Shown here: positions 39,548 through 50,225 of the stretch, piece after piece
Layout: the number at the start of each line of letters is the position of its first letter
Position numbering within the stretch: position 1 is the first letter of the stretch
Assembly: GCF_030816195.1 (NCBI RefSeq)
Contig: NZ_JAUSXS010000001.1
Span: 1,635,501 to 1,699,500, forward strand
DNA length: 64,000 nt
Direction: 5' to 3'
From: Pseudomonas sp. W4I3
Lineage (GTDB): Bacteria; Pseudomonadota; Gammaproteobacteria; Pseudomonadales; Pseudomonadaceae
Made by a program: the position numbers and the translations under genes
The notes under the pieces: model-generated
Databases searched by the model: none
Seen by the model: only the letters and a program-made list of their open reading frames with translations
Told to the model about the DNA's origin: nothing

Positions 39548-40108
39548 TTATTGCGCGCGCGGGCACTGCTGCAGGGACGACCCGGCCGCGCTGCTGATCA
39601 GTGCGGCGAAGCGCTTGAGGTTGTTCTGGTGCGCCAACACCACGTCATCGATGCTCGGGCCGGCGGGCGACTGCAAGGTAGAGCGGCAGCTCAGCGCAGG
39701 ACGATCACCGCCGCCGGCCGGCCTCAGGCGCCAGCGCACGTCGAGCAGCGCGTACTGCCCGGGCACCGAATCAAAGCGCTGCACCTCGACACGCAACGAC
39801 ACCGCTTGCCGTGCATCGCTGCTGGCCAGCTGGTCCACCAGCGCGCTTCTCAGCTCGTCGGCAAGGGTGGCGGCCCACCACTGGGTTTCCAGGATCGCCA
39901 GGCCGCTGTCGCCCTGGCGGACCACGATCTGCGCGCGGTCGACCTGAGGCGGCACGGTGATGCTTTCGATACGGACCGAATCGGCATCCGCCCGTGTGGT
40001 GTTATTCAAGTGCGCCGGGGTCAAGGTGTGGAATGCAATCGGCTCGCTGCGGCAGGCCGCGAGCACCAGCAGGGCGGTCACCAGGGTGATTTTCAACGGC
40101 AATGTCAT
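39548..40108 (-). CDS. pqiC: MCE-system outer-membrane lipoprotein PqiC
   Basis: 186 residues from MTLPLKITLVTALLVLAAC. Lipobox LAAC. DUF330/YmbA-type auxiliary lipoprotein that docks the PqiB tunnel at the outer membrane. TTGGAGCC upstream supports this ATG over one at 40126 overlapping the pqiB stop. The gene is the last of the pqi operon. Confidence 0.88.
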   Translation of the reverse strand: MTLPLKITLVTALLVLAACRSEPIAFHTLTPAHLNNTTRADADSVRIESITVPPQVDRAQIVVRQGDSGLAILETQWWAATLADELRSALVDQLASSDARQAVSLRVEVQRFDSVPGQYALLDVRWRLRPAGGGDRPALSCRSTLQSPAGPSIDDVVLAHQNNLKRFAALISSAAGSSLQQCPRAQ

Positions 40109-40122
40109 GGCGGCTCCAATGG

Positions 40123-41784
40123 TCATTTGCGGGGTGGCCCTTGCAGGTCAAGCGGCGCGGCGTTATCGGCGCGACCGCGAATCAGCGATTCCGGATGCCG
40201 GCCCAGGTAATCCGAAAGCTCGCGCAAGGAGCGCGACATGCGCGCCAGTTCATCCAGGGTCTGGGTCAGTTGCTCGCGCTGCGGCGAGTCTTCGGCCAGG
40301 GTAGAACTGGCCGACTGCAGGGTCTTGCTCACGTCGGCCAGCGTGGTCTGCACGCCGGGCAGGGTCTTGGCGTTGAACTGTGCCAGGCCCTTGCGCAACT
40401 CGACCAGGCTGGCGTCCAGATTGCCGGCTATACGCTCGACAGGCAGTTGGCTGATCTTGTTGACGATGGCTTCGAATTTTTCCTGCAGTTGCTCCAGGTT
40501 GCCGGGGATGGTGGGAATGCCCACGGGGCGCTGGTTCGGGTCAAACGCGACTTTGTCGGCCTTGGGGTAGAAGTCCAAGGCGATGTACAACTGGCCGGTC
40601 AGCAGGTTGCCGCTGCGCGCCTGGGCGCGCAGGCCGTTTTCGATGAAGCTGCCGATCAGGCGCACGCCCGCCGCCTCATCGTTGGGGTTGTGGTTCATTG
40701 CCTTGAGCAGCTTGGTGTGCGCCTGGCCGAGCAGTTGTGGGTAAATCACGATGCCGACGTTGACCGGGAAGCTGCGCTTCTTGGCATCGAAGTCCAGGTT
40801 GATCGAGACCACCTTGCCGAACTCGACCCCGAGGAATTCAACCGGTGCGCCGACTCTCAGCCCGCGCAGGGCCTGGTCAAAACGCAGCACCATGTATTGC
40901 CCTTCGCCATTGGGCGGGGCGAGGGCACTTTGCTGGTCGTCGAACAGTTCAAAGTTGCGATTCTCCTCGGCGGGCTTGTCGTTGGGGCTGTAGGGCGGTG
41001 CCTGGAAGGAGATCCCACCCATCAACATCGACGACAACGATTCGGTCTTCAGTTCGAAGCCATTGGCCCCGACATTGAGGTCGACACCGCTGGCGTTCCA
41101 GAAGCGTGTGTTTTCGGTGACGTACGCGTCATTGGGCGCGTGCACGAACACCTCGATATTCACGCCCTTGCCCTCGCTGTCCAGTTCGTAGGCAACCACC
41201 TGGCCGACCGGGATCTTGCGGTAATAGATGGGCGAGCCGATATCCAGCGAACCCAGGCCCTGAGTGTGCAGGGTGAAGCGTTTGCCTGGCTCGCCATAGG
41301 TGATGGGTGGCGGGTTTTCCAGGCCTTTGAACTGTTTGGCGCGGGTGTTGGATTGGCCGATATCGGCACCGATGTAGTCGCCGGACAGCAGGGTGTCGAT
41401 GCCGGACACGCCGCCTGCGCCGATGCGCGGGCGGACCACCCAGAACTTCGAATCTTCGCGGGTGAAACTTTCTGCCTGCTTGGCCAGTTCAACGGTGGCG
41501 TTGACGCTTTTCTGGTCATCGCTCAAGTCGACACCGGTGACGTGGCCGATGACCACGCTGCGGTACTTGACCTCGGTCTTGTTGGCCACCAGCCCGCTGC
41601 CGGTCTTGAAGTTGAGGGTGATGGTCGGGCCCTGTTGCAGCACGCTATGAACCACCAGCGAAACACCCACCAGCACGGCGACAATCGGCACGATCCATAC
41701 CAGCGAAACGCTGAAGCGGCGTGTCTTGATCTCGGGTTGCCCCGCAGGCTTGTCAATATCAGCGTCAGCCTTGGATGAGCTCAT
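40123..41784 (-). CDS. pqiB: MCE-domain lipid-transport protein PqiB
   Basis: 553 residues from MSSSKADADIDKPAG. One membrane anchor (about residues 25-50) and three tandem MCE domains, then a long helical C-terminus (coiled region with ...LARMSRSLRELSDYLG). PqiB builds a hollow tube across the periplasm for lipid movement. Its start overlaps the preceding PqiA gene by 20 bases. A more upstream ATG (5 codons earlier) is possible. Confidence 0.92.
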   Translation of the reverse strand: MSSSKADADIDKPAGQPEIKTRRFSVSLVWIVPIVAVLVGVSLVVHSVLQQGPTITLNFKTGSGLVANKTEVKYRSVVIGHVTGVDLSDDQKSVNATVELAKQAESFTREDSKFWVVRPRIGAGGVSGIDTLLSGDYIGADIGQSNTRAKQFKGLENPPPITYGEPGKRFTLHTQGLGSLDIGSPIYYRKIPVGQVVAYELDSEGKGVNIEVFVHAPNDAYVTENTRFWNASGVDLNVGANGFELKTESLSSMLMGGISFQAPPYSPNDKPAEENRNFELFDDQQSALAPPNGEGQYMVLRFDQALRGLRVGAPVEFLGVEFGKVVSINLDFDAKKRSFPVNVGIVIYPQLLGQAHTKLLKAMNHNPNDEAAGVRLIGSFIENGLRAQARSGNLLTGQLYIALDFYPKADKVAFDPNQRPVGIPTIPGNLEQLQEKFEAIVNKISQLPVERIAGNLDASLVELRKGLAQFNAKTLPGVQTTLADVSKTLQSASSTLAEDSPQREQLTQTLDELARMSRSLRELSDYLGRHPESLIRGRADNAAPLDLQGPPRK

Positions 41785-42409
41785 CCGAGGTCTCCTCAAT
41801 GTGTGAATTTTCCCAAATCAGACGGGGATCGAAACTCATGGCCGCCAGCATCGTGAACACGACCACCAGCCCAAAAAACAGAATGCCCAGGCGCGGCTCG
41901 ATATTGCCCAGGGCCTGGAACTTCACCAGCGCGGCCACGAGTGCCACCACGATCACGTCCAGCATCGACCAGTAACCGATCAGCTCGATAAACCGAAACA
42001 GCTTGGAGCGCTCCTTGCGCGCCCAGCCGCTATTGCGCTGCACGGTGATCAGCAGCAACCCCAGTGACAGGAACTTGATGCCAGGCACGGCAATACTGGC
42101 AATAAAAATGATCAAGGCGATGTCCCAGGCGCCATGCTGCCAGAACTCCAGCACGCCGCTCATGATGGTGCTGTCCGCCCCGGAGCCGAGCATGGTGGTG
42201 TTCATCACCGGCAACACATTCGCCGGCACATAAAAGGCCAGAGCCGTGAGCAGGTAGGCCCAGGTGCGGGTCAGGGACTGCGCTTTGCGGCGGTGCAGGG
42301 GCGCGCCGCAGCGATCGCACTCGGTGGGTTCGTTGCGCATGTCGCAAGGCTGGCCGCAGGTGTGGCACAAGCACAGGTTGAGCTCGCGGGCGGTGGGTGG
42401 TGAGGTCAT
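41765..42409 (-). CDS. PqiA-family membrane protein, half-size (second copy)
   Basis: 214 residues from MTSPPTARELNLCL. A zinc ribbon at the N-terminus (CHTCGQPC...CDRCGAPL) precedes four hydrophobic segments. E. coli PqiA and YebS carry two such halves in one chain of about 420 residues; here each half is its own gene. ATGA overlap with the preceding copy shows coupling. Inner-membrane partner of PqiB. Confidence 0.88.
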   Translation of the reverse strand: MTSPPTARELNLCLCHTCGQPCDMRNEPTECDRCGAPLHRRKAQSLTRTWAYLLTALAFYVPANVLPVMNTTMLGSGADSTIMSGVLEFWQHGAWDIALIIFIASIAVPGIKFLSLGLLLITVQRNSGWARKERSKLFRFIELIGYWSMLDVIVVALVAALVKFQALGNIEPRLGILFFGLVVVFTMLAAMSFDPRLIWENSHIEETSDELIQG

Positions 42410-42996
42410 AGGGTGTCCCACAGGTCGCGCACATCGCGCCCGGCGATGCGGATCAGCAAAAGGCTAAGGGTGGCCAGCGCGAACAGGCCGATGCCGGGTA
42501 TCACGTCGAGCATGCCGGCCAGCTTGATCACCGCCACCATCGCGCCCAGCAGGCACACCTCCAGCATGCTCCACGGCCTGAGTGCTTCCAGCCAGCGCAT
42601 GCACAGCTTGAAAGCTGGCGAGCGTTTGCCATTGAGGGCGAAACTCAGTACCCAGATCAGCAGCAGCAACTGGAACACCGGCGCGATGATGATAGCAATC
42701 GCCGCTACCAAGGCGATAAACGTGATGGGGCCCAGGCTCAGCGCGACTACCGAATCCCAGAGCGTCGCGCTGTTCTTCAGGCCCTGCAGGCTGATGCTCA
42801 TCACCGGATAGAAATTGGCGAACGCCCACAGCACGGCAGCCGTGACGGTCAAGGCGAGGCGCTGTTGCACGGACAGGCCGTTATAGCGCTGCAATACCCC
42901 GTCGCAGCGCGTGCACAGGGCTTTTTGATGCTTGGCGAGCGTGACTTTCTGGTACACGCAGTCACAGTGTTCGCAGATGACCTGTTGGTTCGCCAT
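42406..42996 (-). CDS. PqiA-family membrane protein, half-size (first copy)
   Basis: 196 residues, MANQQVICEHCDCVYQKVT. Zinc ribbon CEHCDC...CTRCDG followed by four hydrophobic segments, matching one half of PqiA. First gene of the pqi operon and divergent from the MBL hydrolase. Together with its partner it replaces full-length PqiA. Confidence 0.88.
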   Translation of the reverse strand: MANQQVICEHCDCVYQKVTLAKHQKALCTRCDGVLQRYNGLSVQQRLALTVTAAVLWAFANFYPVMSISLQGLKNSATLWDSVVALSLGPITFIALVAAIAIIIAPVFQLLLLIWVLSFALNGKRSPAFKLCMRWLEALRPWSMLEVCLLGAMVAVIKLAGMLDVIPGIGLFALATLSLLLIRIAGRDVRDLWDTL

Positions 42997-43155
42997 ACGT
43001 GTTGCTCCAGATGCGACTGACTGCCGTGTTGTCGTTGCCGTGGGTTAAATGGCGTTTGCGTAGCTTAGCAGTAGCGCAGCCTTGATCGCTTCCAGCGGGG
43101 GGGCAAGCTCCACCATACTGTACTTGGAACGTGCCTTAGAGTTTGCAGGACACTT

Positions 43156-43803
43156 ATGAATACCGAAAAAAAACCAGCGCTGATTCGCGAAACCTTCCCC
43201 GTCGGCCCGCTGCAGTGCAACTGCACCATCATTGGCGACCCGGTTACCAAAAAAGCCATCGTCGTCGATCCAGGGGGCAACCACGAACTGATCCTGGCGC
43301 GTCTTGAAGTGCTGGGTCTGAAGGTGGTGAGCATTATCCACACCCATGCCCATCTCGATCACTTTCTGGCGTCCGGCCAATTGAAGGAAAAGACCGGCGC
43401 CACCTTGCACCTGCACAAGGAAGACCAATTCCTGTGGGATAACCTGGAAATGCAATGCCAGATGTTCCGCGTGCCCTATACGCCCGTGCCGTCCCCGGAC
43501 CGCTGGCTGCAAGACGATGAAGAACTGGCCTGTGGTTGCGGCGTGGCGCTGCACACGCCAGGGCATACCCCAGGCTCGATGAGTTTCTGGTTTGCCGACG
43601 CCAAACTGTTGATCGCCGGCGATACCTTGTTCCGGCGTGGGGTAGGGCGTACGGATTTGTGGGGCGGTGATCAGGCAACCATCGTGCGCTCGATCAAGCA
43701 GCGCCTCTATACGCTGGATGAAGGCGCCACCGTGGTGGCCGGGCACGGGCCGGATACGTGCCTGGGCGATGAGATGCGGGAGAACCCTTTTGTGCGGGCT
43801 TGA
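43156..43803 (+). CDS. MBL-fold metallo-hydrolase (glyoxalase II-like)
   Basis: 215 residues, MNTEKKPALIRETFPVG. The metal motif THAHLDHF and later HTPGHTPGS, plus a GDTLFRRGVGRTD segment and GHGPDT, define a metallo-beta-lactamase-fold hydrolase close to YcbL/glyoxalase II. Substrate may be a glutathione thioester or similar; not resolvable here. No signal peptide, so cytoplasmic. Divergent from the pqi operon. Confidence 0.88.
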   Translation: MNTEKKPALIRETFPVGPLQCNCTIIGDPVTKKAIVVDPGGNHELILARLEVLGLKVVSIIHTHAHLDHFLASGQLKEKTGATLHLHKEDQFLWDNLEMQCQMFRVPYTPVPSPDRWLQDDEELACGCGVALHTPGHTPGSMSFWFADAKLLIAGDTLFRRGVGRTDLWGGDQATIVRSIKQRLYTLDEGATVVAGHGPDTCLGDEMRENPFVRA

Positions 43804-43822
43804 CGGGGCTGGCGTCGCATCG

Positions 43823-43910
43823 GTGGGAGGGGGCTTGCTCCCGATATTGGTGTGTCGGCTATAGTTGAGTTGACTGACCTAACGCTATCGGGAGCAAGCC
43901 CCCTCCCACA
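43823..43910. repeat. REP pair, family II
   Basis: Arms GTGGGAGGGGGCTTGCTCCC (from 43823) and GGGAGCAAGCCCCCTCCCACA (ending 43910). Located between the MBL hydrolase and the OmpA-lipoprotein gene; it is the last REP in the window. Confidence 0.9.
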
Positions 43911-44049
43911 CTTGGATTTTCCATGGCTTAGATGAATCCCCTTTGCGTCTCGCCCATGGAATTTTTACCGCTTGTCGTGTTCCAAACCCGGCACAGGTCC
44001 ATTGCCCATGTCCTCTGCATCTCAGAATGCAAAAGTAGGAGCTTCCTTC

Positions 44050-44823
44050 ATGTTCACTCCGCGTCGTCTGCTTGTTGTCGCCACCGCCGTAGCCCTGTTG
44101 TCCGGCTGCGCTTCCCCTAATCCTTATGACGGCAGCCAGGGACAGGCCAGCAATGGTTCCGAAAGCGGCATGAGCAAGACCGCCAAGTACGGCGGCCTCG
44201 GCGCGCTCGCTGGCGCATTGGCCGGTGCGGCCATTGACCATAACAACCGTGGCAAGGGCGCGCTGATTGGCGCCGTCGTGGCCGGTGCTGGCGCTGCCGG
44301 CTACGGTTATTACGCCGACCAGCAAGAGAAAAAACTGCGCGAAAGCATGGCCAACACCGGGGTTGAAGTGCAGCGCCAGGGTGACCAGATCAAATTGATC
44401 ATGCCGGGCAATATCACCTTCGCCACCAACTCCGACGCGATCTCCAGCAGCTTCTACACGCCGCTGAACAACCTGGCCAATTCCCTCAAGCAGTTCAACC
44501 AGAACACCATCCAGATCGTTGGCTACACCGACAGCACCGGCAGCCGTCAGCTGAACATGGACCTATCCCAGCGCCGTGCGCAGAGCGTGGCCAACTACCT
44601 GACCTCCCAGGGTGTGAGTGCCGCCAACCTGAGCGCACGGGGCGCCGGCCCGGATAACCCGATTGCCAGCAACGCAGACGTGAATGGCCGTGCCCAGAAC
44701 CGTCGCGTCGAAGTCAACCTTGGCCCGATCCCAGGCCAGCAGTACGGCCAGCCAGGTGCCCAGCAACAGGCGCCACAACAGAACAATCAGTTCCAGGGCA
44801 ACCCGTACTCGCAGTACCAGTAA
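44050..44823 (+). CDS. OmpA-family peptidoglycan-binding lipoprotein
   Basis: 258 residues from MFTPRRLLVVATAVALLSGC. Lipobox LSGC; then a glycine-zipper membrane-insertion segment (LGALAGALAGAAIDHN...), then an OmpA C-terminal domain with NGRAQNRRVEV, which binds diaminopimelate in peptidoglycan. A Q/P-rich tail ends it. AGGAG is 8 bases upstream of this ATG. It ends at a shared bidirectional terminator. Confidence 0.9.
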   Translation: MFTPRRLLVVATAVALLSGCASPNPYDGSQGQASNGSESGMSKTAKYGGLGALAGALAGAAIDHNNRGKGALIGAVVAGAGAAGYGYYADQQEKKLRESMANTGVEVQRQGDQIKLIMPGNITFATNSDAISSSFYTPLNNLANSLKQFNQNTIQIVGYTDSTGSRQLNMDLSQRRAQSVANYLTSQGVSAANLSARGAGPDNPIASNADVNGRAQNRRVEVNLGPIPGQQYGQPGAQQQAPQQNNQFQGNPYSQYQ

Positions 44824-44830
44824 ACAATCG

Positions 44831-44879
44831 CCACAAAAAAGGGCGCCGTGCAGTCCATGCACGGCGCCCTTTTTTGTGG
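44831..44879. terminator. Bidirectional intrinsic terminator
   Basis: Perfect 22-base arms (44831-44852 and 44858-44879) around a 5-base loop; the stem is GGGCGCCGTGCA flanked by A-run/T-run on each side. It serves both the OmpA-lipoprotein gene and the convergent BON-domain gene. Confidence 0.93.
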
Positions 44880-44891
44880 GTGACGGTTACA

Positions 44892-46526
<1,635 letters not shown>

Positions 46527-46527
<1 letters not shown>

Positions 46528-48339
46528 CAGCGCGGGGTGTCCGGCAGGCGCTGGATTTCGCCGCCAACGAACTTCGCCCACGGCATCTGGCGGTCAACGC
46601 GCTGGTTGGCGCTGATGCCCAGGTTGCCGGAGAGACCGTCGACACGGGTGTCCGGCAGCGCCTTGAGCTGGCCCAGGCGTGGCGCCAGGCGATAGGCATC
46701 GACGCCCATCGCATACAGGCGGCCCAGGCTGCCATTGGCTTGCGGCCATTGCGCGGCGACCTGGTTGCGCAGCGGGTCGGTGGTGTTGAGCAACCAGGGG
46801 GTTTCGCAGAACATCACGTTGGTCATGTCCAGGTACTGGTTGCGGTCGCCACTGGCGCTGAACACGTGGGAGGTCGCATAGACGGGCACATCGCCGGCGT
46901 ACTGGAAGTTCAGGGTCGGCTTGATCTGCTGGGCCAGTTGCGGGGTGACGGCCAGGAAGATGAACTCGATGTCCTGGCGACGCGAAGGCTGGGCCGCAAC
47001 GTCAGTGCCGACAGTGCTTTGCAGGCTCTTGGCGCGACCTTCGCTTTTGCGCAACTGGAACAGGTCGGCGATCTGCTGGGCCAGTGCCACGGGCTGATCA
47101 ACGTACTCGACGCCCATTACGGTGCCGCCATTGGCTTCCCAGTCCTGGCGGAAGGCTTTGTAGACACGTTCGCCCCACTCGCCACGCGGCACCATGGCGG
47201 CGGCGCGATGCAAGCCGTCGGCACGGGCACGGCGTGACACTTCACGGGCTTCGTCTTCAGCGGCCAGACCGAACTGGAACAACTGCGCCGGGGCTTGATC
47301 GGTCTCGCTATAGTTCAGGGCCAGGGTGGTGATCGGCAACTGCGGGCGTGCGCTGAGCTGTTTGACCAGCGGCTTTTCCAGCGGGCCGACCACCAGTTGC
47401 ACGCCGGCGGCCTGAGCCTTGGCGTAGAAGTCGTCGATGGAGGTCAGGCGCGAGCTGTCGTAAAACTCAATCACTGGCGGCTTCTGCCCGGCTTGTTCGG
47501 CCTGGTAGTGAGCAGCCATGAAGCCTTCACGCAGCGCCTTGCCGACCGACGCCAGGGCGCCTTCCTGCGGCAGCAGCAGGGCGATCTTGGTCAGCGGCTG
47601 GCTGGCCAGTTCCTTGAGCTTGGTCAAGGGCGTCGGCAACTGCACGGCTGCCGGATGGCCCGGATTGCGTGCGCGCCAGGTGTCGATAGCGGCTTGTTGC
47701 TGCTCCAGCGTGCCGGCGCCCTTGACCGCCTGGGCCAGGGAGATCCAGCCGTCGAGTGTCGGGTTACCGCTGGCTTGCAGCTGCTCGGTCGGCAGCGCGG
47801 CGATCAAGACCCAGATCGCTTCGTGGTTGCTGTTGGCCGCGTCGCCGGTGAGCAGGGGCGCCATGTCGACACGCTCCCGAGCCGCCGCCAGGGTCTGGCC
47901 GTCGGCTTCATAGGCGCGGGCATGCACGGTGCCGGTGCGGATCTGCTGTTCGACCGGCAGCTCCTTCAAGGCTTTGCAGGCTGGGGTGGCTCAGCGCCGT
48001 CAACGCAGCCTTGGGCTGGTTGCGGGTCATCGCGAGTTCGGCGGCCAGGGTGCTGGCAAACACTTGCGCGGCTGGCTTCAGGACATCCAGAGGCACCTGC
48101 GCAAGAATCTGCGAGGAGCGCCCGGGGTTGTTCTGCTGGTAGGCCAGGTCAGCCGCACTCAGGCGCAGCAAGGCGGCCTTTTCCGGCGTTTTGGCGGCGG
48201 TGGCCTGTTCGAGCAGTTGCTCGATACTGGCGTCGGGCGTGCGTGGAAGGTCGCCAAGGCTGGACGAGGGCGAGCTGGCGCAAGCGGCCAGCAAGGCAGC
48301 GAGGCAGAGGGCGGAGAGCAGCCGCAGGCAAGCGATCAT
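46527..48339 (-). pseudogene. lpoA: lpoA, penicillin-binding protein activator, apparent frameshift
   Basis: The 5' part starts MIACLRLLSALCLAALLAAC (lipobox LAAC) and runs to SHPSLQSL; the 3' part continues from KELPVEQQ in another frame to 46527. The frames meet near 47961-47970. Together they would form one LpoA, the outer-membrane lipoprotein that activates PBP1A. Removing one base (the G at about 47967) restores one frame. Either a true mutation or a sequencing error; lpoA is normally important for the cell wall. Confidence 0.85.
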
Positions 48340-48548
48340 GTAAGTGTTCCTGATACCGATCAAATTAGCGTGGAAGTGTACCCAAGCACTGGCCCAGGCG
48401 CGATGTTCGTGGCGTGAAACCGTGGATTTAGGTCGTGCAATTGTTGCAATTGACTAACAGTGGCTGAAACGTCATCCGCCGTGACGGCATATTTTCAGCG
48501 CGTTGACGCGCTACAATGTGGCTTTTGCCAATCATCGAGGTGTGCGTT

Positions 48549-49421
48549 TTGACTGCTCCAGGTCCTTTGAATTCCACTGCAGGCTCGCTTTTTGTCGTGG
48601 CGACGCCCATTGGCAACCTGGACGACATCAGTGCCCGGGCGCTGAAGGTGTTGCGCGAGGTTAAATTGATCGCGGCGGAAGACACACGACACTCCCAACG
48701 GTTGATGCAGCATTTTGGAATCAGCACGCCACTGGCGGCTTGCCATGAACACAACGAGCGCGAGGAGGGCAGCCGTTTCATCACCCGCTTGCTGGCCGGT
48801 GATGATGTTGCGCTGATCTCCGATGCGGGCACGCCGCTGATTTCCGACCCTGGGTACCACCTGGTCCGCCAGGCGCGTGCCGCTGGTATCAATGTAGTGC
48901 CTGTTCCAGGAGCGTGCGCGCTGATCGCTGCATTATCTGCAGCCGGCCTGCCGTCGGACCGCTTTATTTTCGAGGGTTTCCTGCCCGCCAAGGCGGTGGG
49001 GCGTCGCGCGCGTCTGCAAGCGCTGAAGGAAGAACCGCGCACATTGATTTTCTACGAGGCTCCGCACCGCATCCTGGAGTGCCTGCAGGACATGGAGCTG
49101 GTGTTCGGCGGCGCGCGCCTGGCGCTGCTGGCGCGAGAGTTGACCAAGACCTTTGAAACCCTCAAGGGTCTGCCGTTGGAAGAGCTGCGTGGGTTTGTGG
49201 AAGGCGACAGCAATCAGCAGCGCGGAGAATGCGTCGTGCTGGTGGCAGGTTGGACGGCTCCGGAAAGTGAAGATGCGGTCGGTAGCGAAGCCATGCGCAT
49301 CCTTGATTTGCTGCTCAAGGAAATGCCGCTCAAACGTGCCGCGGCCCTTGCAGCGGAGATTACCGGGGTGCGCAAGAATGTGTTGTATCAGGCTGCGCTC
49401 GATAAACAGAAAGCCGAATAG
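48549..49421 (+). CDS. rsmI: 16S rRNA 2'-O-methyltransferase RsmI
   Basis: 290 residues from a TTG start (TTG ACT GCT CCA). Methylates C1402 of 16S rRNA. Landmarks are VVATPIGNLDDIS, AEDTRHS, DAGTPLISDPG and FYEAPHR. GAGG lies 8 bases before the TTG; a longer frame from 48516 lacks support. Divergent from lpoA, as in enterobacteria. Confidence 0.93.
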   Translation: MTAPGPLNSTAGSLFVVATPIGNLDDISARALKVLREVKLIAAEDTRHSQRLMQHFGISTPLAACHEHNEREEGSRFITRLLAGDDVALISDAGTPLISDPGYHLVRQARAAGINVVPVPGACALIAALSAAGLPSDRFIFEGFLPAKAVGRRARLQALKEEPRTLIFYEAPHRILECLQDMELVFGGARLALLARELTKTFETLKGLPLEELRGFVEGDSNQQRGECVVLVAGWTAPESEDAVGSEAMRILDLLLKEMPLKRAAALAAEITGVRKNVLYQAALDKQKAE

Positions 49422-49515
49422 TTCCGGGGGCGGGCCGGTGTTTCGTCCGAACGTGATGGCAATGCCGCACTTTTAGTACTTGTCCTGAGGCCGTCGTGCC
49501 GTTAACCTGCGCGGC

Positions 49516-49870
49516 GGAGAGTCGATTGGACAGTCGCTGCCCTCTATGAAAATTAGGGGGGGGAGGAAAGTCCGGGCTCCATAGGGCGAAGTGCCAGGTA
49601 ATGCCTGGGAGGCGTGAGCCTACGGAAAGTGCCACAGAAAATAACCGCCTAAGCACTTCGGTGCCGGTAAGGGTGAAAAGGTGCGGTAAGAGCGCACCGC
49701 ACGACTGGCAACAGTTCGTGGCTAGGTAAACCCCACTTGGAGCAAGACCAAATAGGGTCCCAAGGCGTGGCCCGCGCTGGGACCGGGTAGGTTGCTAAAG
49801 ATGTCCAGTGATGGCCATCGTAGACGAATGACTGTTCAAGACAGAACCCGGCTTACAGATCGACTCTCCA
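49516..49870 (+). ncRNA. rnpB: RNase P RNA (class A)
   Basis: The catalytic RNA of RNase P, which matures tRNA 5' ends. The P4/CR core GAGGAAAGTCCGGGCTCC is at about 49563-49580. Terminal P1 pairs GGAGAGTCGAT (from 49516) with ATCGACTCTCC near 49859-49869. The later AGACGAATGACTG and ACAGAACCCGGCTTA match the class A 3' region. A T-rich stretch follows. Confidence 0.97.
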
Positions 49871-50121
49871 CCTTTTTCTTTCCGCCCGAGCCTCGGGCAG
49901 AAAACCGGTAGTAACGCAAGAATCCCTCCCTGCCAAATCATTGGCAGATGCGTCTTCGTAATACCAAAAAAATCTTACTCTTAACAAATCACTTTAACTT
50001 TGAGCTACAGCTCTTTGAGTTATTTGTGCTTGTTGAGTCAAAAACTACGCTGAAGTCGGGTTTCTCCTTTCGTTACGCTCGTAAATCTCCGTTCTGTAAG
50101 GCTTTTCCTTGTATCCGCGCC

Positions 50122-50151
50122 TTGACGGTGTGGTGGGCGCATTCCTATAGT
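50122..50151 (+). promoter_or_regulatory. mraZ (dcw cluster) promoter
   Basis: TTGACG (50122-50127), an 18-base spacer and TATAGT (50146-50151). Five of six matches in each box. Start of transcription is expected close to 50158, directly ahead of the MraZ boxes. Confidence 0.75.
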
Positions 50152-50160
50152 GTGCGCAAG

Positions 50161-50185
50161 TGGCGGAAAGTGGCACAAAGTGGGT
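50161..50185 (+). promoter_or_regulatory. MraZ operator (three TGG boxes)
   Basis: TGGCG (50161), TGGCA (50171) and TGGGT (50181) repeat every 10 bases, each with a 5-base spacer. This equals the tandem TGGGN-N5 arrangement bound by MraZ in E. coli, so autoregulation by MraZ is likely. Confidence 0.8.
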
Positions 50186-50225
50186 TTTTTGAACGTAAAA
50201 CGATAAAATTTGGAGAAACGCACCT

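Larger units (their letters stand above)
49871..50225 (+). other. Leader region between rnpB and mraZ
   Basis: No gene seen. It contains a CCCGAG/CTCGGG hairpin (49887-49899) just after rnpB, a CTGCCAA/TTGGCAG hairpin (49930-49947), and an AT-rich stretch (about 49963-50040) that stands out from the GC-rich surroundings. The promoter and operator of the dcw cluster follow. Confidence 0.7.

Noticed and set aside
40102..41778. 558-codon frame antisense to pqiB
   Set aside because: Codon-bias shadow of PqiB.
12714..43910. Possible CRISPR-like repeats
   Set aside because: The repeats are inverted pairs scattered between genes, not a direct array with regular spacers.
48516..48548. Earlier start of rsmI (MWLLPIIEV)
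   Set aside because: The extension is not conserved in the family, and GAGG fits the TTG at 48549.
50189..50209. Second promoter TTGAAC/TAAAAT before mraZ
   Set aside because: The spacer is only 9 bases.
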